DNA from: Nissolia schottii
Taxonomy: Eukaryota > Streptophyta > Magnoliopsida > Fabales > Fabaceae
DNA length: 64,000 nt
Reading direction: 5' to 3'
Assembly: GCA_003254905.1 (NCBI GenBank)
Contig: QANU01025285.1
Coordinates: forward strand, 130,197-194,196
Shown here: in pieces, positions 34,431 through 46,500 of the stretch
How positions within the stretch are numbered: position 1 is the stretch's first letter
Layout: each line of letters begins with the position of its first letter
Program-made: the position numbers and the translations under genes
The notes under the pieces: model-generated
Databases searched by the model: none
Seen by the model: the letters and a program-made list of their open reading frames with translations, nothing else
What the model was told of the DNA's origin: nothing

Positions 34431-35243
34431 TCAAAAAGGTCTTACTACAGAGTAGTTTCTGTTCTATCTTTGACAGATTTGTCATTTGTGTTTGGCTCGT
34501 TATTCTTACTCCTTTCACAGTTGGTAAATATTCTTATCTATCCATTTTGCTTTCAGCCCTAGCAATTTGTAGTTGCATCATTATTCAGCCATCAAATATC
34601 ACTAAGCTGAGTTTGACAGAGTACGGAAGTTACGCCTTTGTTTGCATAGCATCTTTGGTTTTATGTTAGGAAATCTTTAAATTATGGCTTGGGGTAAAAA
34701 AAACTACATTTTATAGGCTTTGGTTAAATCTTAGTTTTGTTGTTACAATAGTAAATCCAAACACACACTCAGAATATTCTCACTGGAGTAACTAACTACC
34801 CCTAAAGACGAAAAGTGGGTGGTGGCTACATGGTACCCCAAAAATCCACCATTTTAAAGTTTTTTTATTACATTTGTGGCACACTTTTTATGGTTTTTTA
34901 TATTTTGTGCCTAAGTCGGCAAAAGTTGCTTATTTGCAACTTAGGCCCCCCAGCTCAGTGAAAAAGTTCAAAATGCCCTCCTTTATTCCCCCTTTCCCTC
35001 ACCACTCGTCCGTCATCTCATCATCCCCCTTTGTTCACGCCACTGCCACTGCCTCCACCCACTACAACTACTGCCGCCATCGCCAACATGGGTGACGCTG
35101 CCATCTTCGCCAACCCCAAATGTAGTTGCATCAACAAAGGAGTCGGAGAAGCGAAGAAGTTGATGAGTTTGGGGAGCACGACGGCGTGAACATGTCCATC
35201 GAGGCGTCAACCACGTTCACGGTGATGGAGCCGGAGTCGACTC
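34431..35243. other. Intergenic DNA with a bulged inverted repeat
   Basis: AT-rich to about 34970, then GC-rich. GCAACTTAGGC (34936-34946) can pair with GCCTAAG (34909-34915) plus TTGC (34926-34929), a stem with a 10-base bulge. The GC-rich part from 34980 merges into the captured gene fragments; no source was recognised for 34980-35243. Confidence 0.4.
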
Positions 35244-35499
35244 AGTCCCGTTGTTCACCTTCTCCTGAGTCACTCGTCGCTCTGCCACCGCTGCCGTCAA
35301 CTGCGCGGTCTGTCTCTTGAAGTTCCGCCACGACGACCTACTCCACTTACTCCCACTCTGCTGCCACGCCTTCCACGCGTAATGCATCTCTTGTCCTCTC
35401 TGCCAATCTGCCATTGTCGCTGCCAAATCAGACCTCGCCAAGCTTGTTCGGTCGTCCTCTGTCGAAAGCGACAGTTTTTGCCTCGAGATAGGAAACGAC
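35244..35499 (+). pseudogene. Fragment of an ATL-type RING-H2 ubiquitin ligase gene
   Basis: One frame reads VPLFTFS.VTRRSATAAVNC, then CAVCLLKFRHDDLLHLLPLC, CHAFHA, CISCPLC and SDLAKLVRSSSVESDSFCLE. This is the linker, RING-H2 finger and tail of plant ATL E3 ligases. It is broken: one stop stands before the finger (codon before VTRR), one inside it (after CHAFHA), and the 10-12 residues that normally separate the CI from CPLC are deleted. No membrane-anchor part is seen. It has no introns, as usual for ATL genes. Confidence 0.75.
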
Positions 35500-35508
35500 C
35501 AGTGACGC

Positions 35509-35820
35509 CGGTAAGAAGAACTAGAAGTTGTCTGGCGGCGCCATTGCTGGAATCGTTATCGGATCCATGGTGTTTCTCCTCTTAGTTGCTTTAGCGCTGA
35601 TCCTTTTGTGCAGGAAACAAGAGTGGCAAGAAGACCAGTGTCGTTCATGTTGCCACTGTGAAGCACCCTGAGGTGGTCGAAGCTCCCGGTGACAAGCCAC
35701 TTCACGATGTGGAGAATGGGGCTCACGGCAATGGTAATGGCGGCGACCATGATAATGGATACACGGTGGCTGCAGCAGCTGCAGCCATTCTGGCGGCAGG
35801 GAATAGTAACATACACTAAA
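35509..35820 (+). pseudogene. Fragment of an RLK902/RKL1-like receptor kinase (transmembrane region)
   Basis: KLSGGAIAGIVIGSMVFLLL opens a transmembrane segment ending LCRK. After a frame change near 35612 follow KSGKKTSVVHVATVKHPEVV, EAPGDKPLHDVENG and NGYTVAAAAAAILAAGN. This is the transmembrane and juxtamembrane part of LRR receptor kinases like At1g48480/RLK902, which have the same VKHPE, GDK and Ala-run order. Ectodomain and kinase domain are absent. One stop precedes the segment (AAC TAG AAG). It directly follows the RING-H2 fragment, an arrangement not expected in a host gene. Confidence 0.75.
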
Positions 35821-36600
35821 ACGTCGTTAATTGTTAATTTTAGTGCACGATCAAATAATAATTTATAAAACTAAATTAACCTAAAAAGAGTGACAATTAT
35901 GGGGTTTTGAATTGATTGAATTTAAATAAAAAGAAATCAAACAAAAGTAAAGCAACAATAAATGAAAGCAATATCTTATATACAACGTTTCTAGATCAAT
36001 GATTAATTGCCATTAGTTTTTAATTAATTATTCATAGTAGGAGATGTTGTGTATTAGTTAAAATCTCTAACTAATACACAATTCACTTAAGAGATTACGA
36101 TCATCAATTTCCTAAAAATTAATTAATATAGGAATTAAAACTAAGATTTCAACATTTAAAACCCATATCAATTATGTTACAATTGCACAACTTAATTAAA
36201 TCTAATTAGTTCTCAAAAAGTTCCCAAAACTTAAATCAATAAATCCTACAATCGTCAAGATCTATCAACCTAGAATTAACCCTTACCAATAACATGCAAT
36301 CGCTATATTACTAATTAGGGGCGGAATAAATCATGAATAAATATTAAACACAAGAACTTCTAATTAATCATAATTTAGAGTTACCGCATGCAAGATATTA
36401 AGAAAACTACCCTTCCATAGATGGAGGATAAAGGCTCATAATAAATAAAGAGAAGAAGAGAGTAGAAAATAAAGGAGAATTAAAATAACAAAATTTGAAT
36501 AAAATAACGAAAGAACTTTGCAAATAATTAGGAGTTTGCGTTGTCAATGTGAACGCTCCAACAATCCTTAAAAAACTAATAACTAAGCACTGCTAACATA
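35821..36600. other. AT-rich, probably retroelement-derived DNA
   Basis: No gene. The texture (long AT-rich leader-like stretch with CTAGAATTAACCC and TACCGCATGCAAG blocks) recalls LTR-element non-coding DNA, but no ends, primer site or coding domain were found. Confidence 0.25.
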
Positions 36601-36629
36601 AACCTAAGGTGCATAAAATAAAGGAAAAA

Positions 36630-39600
36630 AAGAGCAGAGAACTAATGTAGTTTAGGATGATGAGGAAGTGGAATTGAATTATAATGAGGAAGTGGAACGA
36701 AATCATGATGAAGAGGAATTCGAGGATGATGTTGAATCTGAAAACAATGAACATAGTCCTCAACTTTCTGACTGATGTGAACTAATTATTACCCAACCTC
36801 AGGTACCTGCTAGCACGTATATGTGAACTAATTATTCATGCTACGAACAATGACTTGAATAATTGTATTAGTACCTGCTAGCATATGTGTTTTGAATGAG
36901 AGTGCAGGGTCTCTCGAACATCTTGCCATACTTATTTTCTATTTTAGTTCTTCATCATCTATTGTAAATCCAACACAAGTACTGGTATCACATTGATTAG
37001 TGCATAGAAGAAGAGTGCAATATACTCATCATAACAAAGTTTGTTTTGATACTATTTCAATTACTGTCACATTTGTATTCTATGGAAAACATGTAAGTGA
37101 AGAAACTGGTAAGAAACATACAAATGTTTTATGAAAACTAACAAATTCCTAGTGAAATGGACATTGTTTATTGAAGTGAAAATGAAATCTTGAAATGATG
37201 TCATCGCTTATCAATACCATCATTCTATTCTATAACATTATACCTGCACATTTGAAGAGGATCATTAAATTTAGAAACCACAATTTCAGCTGTGAATGTG
37301 TAATTGTGAATGTTGTTTAGGTGGTTTAGAATGCGACATTTGAAGAATATGATTTCCCCCATTTAATGAAGAGGCTCTGTATATACGAATGTATGTATGT
37401 TTGGTACTCTTATTTGATTAAACCAAAATATACTTTCATAATGTATTTCCCAAATCTAAATCAGTGTTGTCTGGAACAAGTTCTCATTGGAGGATGTTGG
37501 TGAATGATGATGTGCAGTGGAATTTATATAAATGAGTTCTCATTATTTCTCTGTTTAAGCTATATAGTGCTTGGTAAATGTCACACTCTGTTTGTAGTCT
37601 AATTAATTCCTTGTACTTTGTGTGTCAAGGCAAATATGACAGGTCAAGGCCAAAGAGATTTTGGTGCGGCTCGTTGACCTCGAGGTCAACCTAGGAAAAA
37701 TCCTATACCCTATACCACTACTAGCACCACTCCTTTTACCTCTAGCACTCCATTGTCCTCTCACATGGGTCCTCCACCACAATTTCAGACCACCTCATCC
37801 TCCTCTTCTATAGGTCATTCATCACCATTTCAGTCTACTCATGTGACCATTACTCCCTCTACCTCTTTCCCTACCACACTACCATAGCTTCCTCTTGGCA
37901 TGCACATGAACCCATCACCATTTTAGTCTATCCCTATGTCTACTCCCTTGACCTTCGTCCCTGCCACACTACACCATTTACTCCTTGCCACACTACCGAC
38001 CACTCTTCTTCCACTATGGGTCCTTCACAACATTTTCACCCATACTTGTTTCACTCACACTTGTTTCACACGATGCATTCAACATTTCCTTGGATGAGTA
38101 GAGCGTCAAAGCGATTGCAACAATTATACCACGAGATTCGCGAACACGAGGCTAGCACTGAGTGGATAGCGGATGCTGACTTGCAAGTATTGAAAAAATA
38201 CTAGGCGATAGATGACTTCAAGAAGAAGTCAAAGATCAACTCTACTTCCAGACACTCATCTAGGGGTGGCACAGTCCACACTAGAGGCTCCGTCACTATC
38301 GAGACCACTCGGCTTAGGATAGTAAAAAAAAACTCATTATTTTTTATGCTTACAATTAGTAATTTGTGATGTACATTCTCCTAGTAAGTTAAATGGATTG
38401 AATAATTTTAGTTATCTTGTGATATACATTAATTTGAAATGCAAAAAAAAAAAAAAAAAAAAAAAAGAGCTTGGCAAGCCCCCTACCCATAGTGAACTAT
38501 TCCGGGAGACTCACATAAGGAAAAGTGACAAGCCAGTGTGGGTTGACTCTCGATCAGAGAACACGCATGTAAGCAATCTTAAACTAAAATTTTTGTTCTA
38601 ATTATTAATAATGAATAGTTCTAAATTTTTAATTGTGCAACTCTAATTGTCACATTAAATTGTAGGCAAATTATGTGGAGCGTCTTCAAGAAGCCAAGGA
38701 GCGGCAGATTATGGAGGCTGAGGAGAAAGGTATCCCTGTCACCGACCTCCCACCTGTTGATGAGATGGAGATATGGAAGGATACGATTGGCAGTGATTCC
38801 CATGGATACTTGTATGGTATGGGAATACAATACACTCACCAGTCCTCTGCGTCAATGACTAGTGATGGAGCTACTATTGAAAGTGCTAATTCTAGTAGAG
38901 TGGTAGCCTTGAAGAGGAGACTTGAAGAGCAAGAAAGCTGACACCAAGAGATGCGCAAATACAAGGCGGATATCCGAGGCATGGAGCAAAGGATAATGAG
39001 CGTTGTGTAGTCTTACCTTACACAACTCTAAGTCAGCAATTGTAGTGTTCAGCCGTCTAAGCAGCCAACGTCTCAAGTGTCGCTAGGAGATGATCAACAG
39101 GGGAACGATAATGTCGGCACCTCAAACAATGATTATTATGATGATTTTTAAGATTGACGATATATTTTTTAACTATATGATGCATTTGTTATATTAACTT
39201 GTGTAATTTTTAATCTTGAAGTACTATTGATTTATGTTTTGTGTTTAAACACTAATTTTAGTTTATATTGAATTTATGTTATTTTAATATTAATTTGAAT
39301 GTGCATAAACTCTAATTTTTGTTATTATTACTTTTTTAAATAAAAATTTATTTCAAATAAATAAAAATAACCAAACGAAACATAAAATAATAATTTAAAA
39401 TAGTACAGAAGGATTTATTGATAAAATTCGTCTGTAAATACTTCTGTATTATGATGGTAGTTGATGAAATTTCAAACAATAATACAGACGGATTTAGATA
39501 ATATTACAGACGAACAATATTAACTAAATTCGTCTATATTTATAGACAAATTATCTGTCTGTACTTACAGATGGATTATCTGCCTGTAATATTAATTAAA

Positions 39601-39731
39601 TTAGTCTATAAAAATCACACCGAATTCTTTCGACGCACCAATAATAGACAAAATTAATCTGTATATAAATATAATAAATTTCTTCTATAATAATCAAATA
39701 TCTATCTATATTTTGTGTTTTTCTGGTAGTG
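36630..39731 (+). mobile_element. Broken CACTA (En/Spm) DNA transposon, right part
   Basis: The right end is CACTACCAGAAAAACACAAA on the minus strand (39712-39731), a CACTA terminus. Just inside lie many subterminal ACAGACGGATT-type repeats (39410-39620). Coding remains on the + strand: an acidic stretch at about 36650-36770, then a Transposase_24-like (Ptta/En/Spm) protein. Its frame 37637-38330 includes STEWIADADLQVLKKY and SSRGGTVHTRGSVTIET; exon-like pieces follow at 38470-38568 (GKPPTHSELFRETHIRKSDK) and 38666-39010 (coiled-coil end). Several stops interrupt it (for example TGA at 37673 and at 38939). No left terminus was found. Confidence 0.7.
39410..39700. repeat. CACTA subterminal repeats
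   Basis: ACAGACGGATTTAG, ACAGACGAACAAT, ACAGATGGATTAT and ACAGAAGGATTTA, together with inverted copies such as TTCGTCTGTAAAT and TTCGTCTATATTT, are clustered next to the CACTA terminus. In this family such repeats are the binding sites of the accessory transposase protein; that role is known for the family and inferred here. Confidence 0.7.
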
Positions 39732-40840
39732 AGTATTAACAAATTTTTCCAACCTTAAAACTTTTCAAACATTTTCTTTGTAGTAAATCAATTTGCCTCA
39801 ACCATTAAATATTGCGAAGTTCTTACATGTTCTTAAAACATATTTAATGCATGATCCAAAAATAATATAAATCATTAATTATTTATTTTTTAAATATTAA
39901 TATATTTAAAATTGATGAGTATTACTAATTTTCATACAATACACATTAAATGTCTTCCATAAACACCGATAAATACGTTGCATCAACATTCAATAATTTC
40001 TCAAATATTAATACCGTCTACCTTATGACTGTAAACTGGAAAATATCGAGTGCATTGAATCTCGAATTGTTTGAAGTGACATTAATTAGATAAAGTAAGT
40101 ACTGCTATATGTAATAACGCCAAGCACCAAAAGATAGGAGAGAGAGACAGAGACAAGGCAAAAAGTCTCTTCTACCTTTTCTGTCTTCGTAGTTTTGGTA
40201 GGTTGTTACATCATATATCTCAAAAACATTTGATTACAAATATTGCAGAAGAGCCACTAGTTGTGTACAGCTTTTAGAATTTTCATTGAGGCCAAAAAAT
40301 CTGTTAGAGTTACTAACATGTGTATACAACACATGTATTAGTCCCTTGCGTCCCTTGTAGGGTTTGTGCTAACAACAACATCACCCTTTGTAGAAAACCA
40401 TCTTGTTGCTTGGTTTGCATCAACTCTGAAGATTAATTTCATGCAAATGAGTTTTACATTAAAGATCTTTTCTTTTCTATTTTTATGAGGGTGGTGAACT
40501 TGGATAAAATAGTATGTTTTTTGGGTGAGCCAAGGGAATCTATCACCACAACATTGAGTAATTCTCCCACAGTAACCAATTTCACACCAAGTGATAACCT
40601 GTTAGTTACAAAATGCTTTTCCATTTTAATTGATAAGAATCAGACCCCCACCACATAGCTAAGGCACAAGGTGAACTATCATGTAAATGGAACGGTATGG
40701 TCCAACGACCCAACTTCCACCAAAACTATTTGGGTTAGGGTTTGACTCAAATAATTTGAAACTTGGTTGGACAAAACCAAATCGAAGGTGGACGGATTGT
40801 TGTTAAGGGCGAATTTGGGCAGCTACCCAAGCAGCCCAAC
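39732..40840. other. AT-rich intergenic DNA, nothing recognised
   Basis: No ORF with support, no terminal repeats and no RNA gene. Confidence 0.5.
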
Positions 40841-40849
40841 CCGGCCATA

Positions 40850-40945
40850 TGTCCATATAGAGTGGTGAGGGGTTTGAGTAGTTTGCATAAGGTCATAGGT
40901 TCAAACCTCAATGCTACTAATATACCAAAAAATAAAATAAATAAT
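40850..40945 (+). mobile_element. Possible tRNA-derived SINE remnant
   Basis: An A-box-like TATAGAGTGGTG (about 40856) is followed some 40 bases on by a good B-box-like GGTTCAAACC (about 40899), then an A-rich tail with AATAAAATAAATAAT. No duplication was identified. Alternative: chance similarity. Confidence 0.3.
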
Positions 40946-40970
40946 AAGCTAAAATATTAATATTAATTAA

Positions 40971-42297
40971 TGTTGGATCAAATGTTTACTACTAATCAAA
41001 AGTTATAGTCGTTGTTAAGAGCGCAACTTTATTTCCTTATAATTTCTCATAACCACATGAAGCTGCACCCATTAGAAGCACCATGGGTCAAGATGTTATA
41101 TTCATTAAATCCTAAAGGTAATGCTAGCTAAATTGAACTACCAATCTTTCAAAATTCCTAACAATACCGCTTCTAACCTCCACAACCAGAATCCCCTTTT
41201 CAAGACTAGATCTAGGGGTAGTAGGTTGTAATGGAAGTTGTGTTCCTTCATAGTGGGAAAAAACACCCTCCCCTCCCTCCCTATGTTCTTTTTCCTCTCT
41301 TTCCTCTTTCCTCTTTCCTCTTTCCTCTTTTCTGTTTTCTTTTTCTTCTTTCCCCTTCTCCATTTTTTTTAATTATTTCTTCCTTCATCTTCTCAATAAT
41401 TTTTTTCTTTTTTGTAGGACTTGTAAAGGGGGAGTTGACCCTCTGTGATGGTCTAATGATTCCTATGTGTTTTTTTGTTGTTGTCTTATCCCCCATTACA
41501 TTTAGTTTGCATTTGATTTTCCTTTTTAGTGAATCTTCGGGATTGCAGCAATGTTGAAAAATGAGAACGATTGTTCGCTGTCTCATTTTTTATTTTCTTG
41601 TGGCTGCTTTCACTATTTAGGGGTTGCTTTATGTCACTAATGACATGTGAAATCAACAACGGATGTTGATGAGGGTTACATGAGACTAGCCCTACATGTT
41701 TAGCACGTTGATTTGTGTATTTATCGCGCTTGTCAAGTTTGTTTATCTGGCTTTTTGCAAAGAGAAGAATGTCGTTGAAGGTGATGATCCAACCAAGCGA
41801 AGACAAATCAACCACAAGGACTCAATAGAGTATCTATAGAGCAGGTTGTCTGTGTGTTTTTGTTTTTAAATTTGTTAACTATGTTAGATTCTTTTTGTAG
41901 AAATTCAGCAAGAATAGAGTTGTTGTTTAGGCTAATGTTTGACCTATCCACTGAGCAGATTGTGCACTATCTGTAATGGTTGAGATTTTGCTAGTATTGG
42001 TGGTTGTACTATGTTCTTTATATCAATAAATTAATTTTCATGACAAGAAAAACCCAACAATCTCCCCTTAGCGTCAGTCAGAGGATTCAAACTCATTACA
42101 ATTGTTGGATCAAATATTTATCACTAGCCAAAAACTATAACTATTTATAATGACACAATTTTATTTCCTTAGTTTCTCAAAGTCACATGTGGTATAACAG
42201 GGTGCATCATGAGCTAGGATGTTAAACCCATTAAATTATAAAGATGATGTTGACCAAATTATACCAACAATTGATAATCTATAAGAAAAACTCAACA
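40971..42297. mobile_element. TRIM-like LTR element fossil
   Basis: Two direct repeats, 40971-41163 (193 bp) and 42103-42297 (195 bp), both begin TGTTGGATCAAAT and end in CAACA/TAACA, with roughly two-thirds identity along their length. They flank about 940 bp without a recognisable retroelement protein. Flanking 5-mers ATTAA and ATTTA match at 4 of 5. Short LTRs around a small non-coding interior are the TRIM plan. Primer site and polypurine tract are not clear. Judging by repeat divergence it is old and decayed. Confidence 0.45.
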
Positions 42298-43239
42298 ATT
42301 TATCAAACTTTATATTTTTTATTTATTAAAATTTAATATAAAAACATGATATCTATAAATGATTAAAAAGGATAAAATTATATATATACATAGAAAGAGA
42401 GAGATTACTAATTTTATATATATAGAAAGTGTAATTCCTATTCTCATCCTTGAATTTGTTATGGGGAGATTTTTATTCCAATTTTCATTCTCATAAAAAA
42501 ATTCAAATTTCGAATGGGATGATCCCTGAAACAGATACCTAATATGGAAAAGAATTGCCATTCCTTATCTTCCATGCAATGTAAAAGTAATCTTACCAAA
42601 CTAACTTGTTAATAAATTTGGAAATAATTGTACAATTCATGCCTTCTTTATTTTGCTTTTAATAAACAAAAGTTTAAGTAGGTTTGACACTAGTCATTCC
42701 ATCAAACTCATGACATGTCTTCAAGCTCTTTAAATGTTTATAGAGATACTTACATATTGATTATTCACCAATATAGTTCTCCCATCAATAGTGAAAAGTG
42801 AACTTATATTTTTTTATGATACGAGTCTTGCTCCTTATCAATTGTACCAACCATATTTGACACAATTCATTCTTATGAATTATGATAATTATCCTCATAC
42901 TCTCTCTCTTTCATATTAATTGTCTATTTTTTCACTTTTAAATTCATCCTCAACTCAAAATAAATTGAGTTAAGGATAAAGATAAGAAATTTAAAAATGG
43001 ATAATTATTACCAAAGGGAGGTTATCTATCAATAAATTGACTCTTAAAATCTTTTAATATTTACTTATGTAATTTTGTTTTCCTCTCACGCCACTTTCTT
43101 TGTTGGTTCATGATGAATATTAAAAAAAAAATTAATGTAATACAACTCTTCAAAGAACACTTAATGGATTAAAAAATAATTCAGTCCATATAATTAACTT
43201 TATTTCAATAATTAAAACTATTTATGTTGATGGCAATGG
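42298..43239. other. AT-rich DNA upstream of KUP1
   Basis: No coding sequence recognised. The distal KUP1 promoter would lie in the right part, but no specific sites are called. Confidence 0.5.
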
Positions 43240-43517
43240 GTCAAATGGGATGGAAAGATGGTTATTGAAAATTGACCAAAAGTCAAAGAGCATTGAATGC
43301 ATTTTGCAACTTCTTAGGACACACACAGCACTTGCATTGTCTCTCTACTTTTCTTATGCTACTCACTCATTCCCTACACACTTACTCTTTTCCCCGTCTC
43401 TCTCCGTTTTTTCTCTGTCTATATATATAAATATATTCCGTTCGTTCTCTTACTCTCACCACTCCCCCCGCCCCCACCCCACATATAACTGATCTCATCT
43501 CTTCTATGTAAGAAGCT
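43240..43517 (+). promoter_or_regulatory. KUP1: KUP1 core promoter and 5' leader
   Basis: A strong TATA box (TATATATAAATATATT, about 43420-43435) follows a CT-rich segment. Transcription would start near 43460, giving a leader of about 55 bases to the ATG at 43518. The leader is C-rich around 43460-43480. Confidence 0.6.
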
Positions 43518-46500
43518 ATGAACCCATCTCAGCAAGTTATGGAACAGGGAACATCTCAGCAGGTACCCCACTTTTTTTTATCTTAAAATTATTATTATTA
43601 TTATTACTATTATTGTTTTCTTGCACTCTAATGTTTAAAGGAATGAGCTTTTCTTCAGTTTTTCACCCACCCTTATTGCTCATAACGCATAGTCTCTTGT
43701 CAACCTTTTTAATCACTTATACATAACTACATAGTCATTGTTATAATAATGTTAGTTATGTGAATGTTTTGTGTGACCAAGTTGTCTTAAACGAGGCAAT
43801 GTCCTTCCCTTCTAAGAGGTTCTGGACTTCCATGAACAAGTTTGATACTTTGAGCTTAATTGGGTGTCTATATGTTGTATTGATGAGTATATGAATGTTG
43901 GGGTTATTGCATATATTCAATTCAATATTTTGTGACGAGGACTAAAGTCCTTTTGTATTGATAGGTATTGATTGGGGTTGAAGAAGTGGCATTTCTGTGT
44001 TCTGATGGAGTATCATAGTGGCTTTTGGTTGTGTTGGGTGGAATTTATCTTGACATTCTGTGTTATAACATATTGTCTTCACTTTGCCACCAGTGGGAGA
44101 ATTATGCATCCTTCTTTCCCTGTTTCATTTCACTATTCAGTTTTAACTAGAGAAAATGTCTTAATTCTACCATTAGGCTTTTCGAGTTAAAAATAGGCAA
44201 AGAACTAGATGCTGCTTTGCACTGGAATGCTAACTATTTCTGAATGATGAAATTGTGTGGAAATTTGGTTTGCTTTGTCACACAGTGTTGAGATAGCTTA
44301 AGTTTTTGGGAGATATGATTCTTGACACATAGCGTTTGGCTAAAATTTAATTGTATTATTCTTATGTTTGGCTTCCTGTTATCAGAATCTAAAGACAACA
44401 TCTTGCGCAACTGTGCTCACGCTTGCTTACCAAAGTCTTGGAGTAGTTTATGGTGACCTCAGCACCTCACCTCTCTATGTTTACAAGACCACATTCTCGG
44501 GGAAATTGAGCCTCAAAGAAGACGATGAGGAGATTTTCGGGGTGCTCTCGTTTATCTTCTGGACGTTTACTGTTATTGCGCTCTTCAAATATGTCTTCAT
44601 CGTGATGTCTGCAGATGACAATGGAGAAGGTATAGAGCCTTGCAAGGCGAATTCTGGTTTTTGACACTTCCTTCTAGTGAAGCCAAGCCAGTGATAACTA
44701 ATTTGGGAAGGGTTGCACAATTTTTGTTATCACATTCTTAGGCAGGCAAAAATCACTCTAACAACTTCTGAATATTTTGTTATCACAGTTCTGCACACAT
44801 ATCTCATCGAATCACAGAAGCACAGGCTATAAATATGCTATCATTAGCTCATTTTGAATTTATATAATCATGGACATACTTGTTTTCTCCCTTTTTCTTA
44901 TGTTTTTTGATATGTAGTTAATAATTGTGTTAAATATCCTAATCAATTTGCAGGGTTATTATTATCTTTTTGTTTGGGCTTAGTTTATACATTACTATCA
45001 TTCTTATTCTAACAATAGAAATTTCTTGTCAATGCACTTCCTTTTACTTTGTGGGTGGAACAGTTGAGCAAGAATTGTCATAATGTGCAGGGGGTACCTT
45101 TGCATTGTACTCACTTCTCTGTCGAAATGCCAGACTAAGCATTTTGCCTAATCAACAACCCATGGATGAGAAGTTGTCTGCGTATGCGACAGAAGATTCT
45201 GCAGACACATGGCAGTCTTCTCAGTTGAAGTTATTCTTCGAAAAGCATCCGAGATTCCAGAAAGGGCTGCTGATCTTTGTTCTTCTGGGAACGTGTATGG
45301 CAATTGGTGATGGTGTGATTACTCCTGCAATATCAGGTAGTTAGTTGATCTGGAGCAGCCTCGGAGTTCATGACTCCTGTAAGCCATCGTGTAAAATGTA
45401 GCTCTCTGACATAATGCATTACTTATTCAAAAAAAGGAACTTATTACTCAGCATATTCAAATTCTGGATAAGCTTCCCAAACATACCCTGATGCATAAAA
45501 ATAATTGTGCATTTCATATTCTAAAATATCTAGCTGGAGCACTTGTTATTTAGGGAAGAAAAAATCAGTCACTAAAGGCTATCAACATTTTTACATTTCT
45601 CTTATATGTTTAAGTTAGGTAGGAAAAGCAAGTAAGGATTATGCTGTTTTTCAGGGAAGATTTTCTCATTGAAACATAATTTGTTTAGTGAGTTTTTCCA
45701 CTAGATCATTGTATATTCAAATATCAAGTTAATTTTGCACATCATTTTAGTGGAGTCGTAGTTCTATAAATAATGAGGAAAGTTTACGGTCCTGATGATT
45801 TGGTAATTGGTGGTGGTTGTTAAACGAATATTTAGTTATTTTCCAATTCAATATATGTCACATTGCAAAGTTTTTGGTGTTGGATCTATAACTTTTTTTT
45901 TTTCTTCTTTATTTAGTTTACTTGTTATGAGATTTTCAGTTAGTTTCTCAAGTTGATACTTATGTCTGTTTCTCCTTTGTGCCGTCCATAAACTTCTGTT
46001 CAGTTCTTTCGGCGGTTTCAGGTGTTAAAGTCAAAATCAGCCAGCTCCATGATAGTAAGTTCAACCAACTTCTTTCATTTCCATCTTCCAATATGTCACT
46101 CATTCAGAATCTATTAAAACTAAAGATGATTTATCTTGCAGATTATGTCGTCATAATCTCTTGTATAATTTTGGTGGGACTTTTCTCAATTCAGCATCAC
46201 GGCACACATAGAGTTGCTTTCTTGTTTGCGCCGGTTGTTGCAGCATGGCTTTTGTGTATCAGTGGCATTGGTATATACAACATATACCACTGGAACCCGA
46301 AAATATACCGCGCGTTATCGCCAGTCTACATGTTGAGGTTCACCAAAACAACTGGCATTGAAGGATGGCTGTCATTAGGAGGAGTGGTGCTATCAATGAC
46401 AGGTACCTCTAAATACTGTTGTCTTATTTGATTACTTCCTCCATCCACTTATATAGGTTACTTTTGATTTTCAGATACATTTTTTGGAAGTAATTTTCCT

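Noticed and set aside
37721-37740. CCACTACTAGCACC as a left CACTA terminus
   Set aside because: It lies inside the transposase-like coding region and does not continue as CACTACCAGAAAAAC.
41231-41815. Overlapping frames on both strands of about 100-109 codons inside the TRIM-like element
   Set aside because: They derive from CCTCTTT/AAGAGG repeats, have low complexity, and match no retroelement protein.
43972-44190. A 72-codon frame within KUP1 intron 1
   Set aside because: No conservation with KUP transporters; the exon 1 to exon 2 splice restores the known N-terminus without it.
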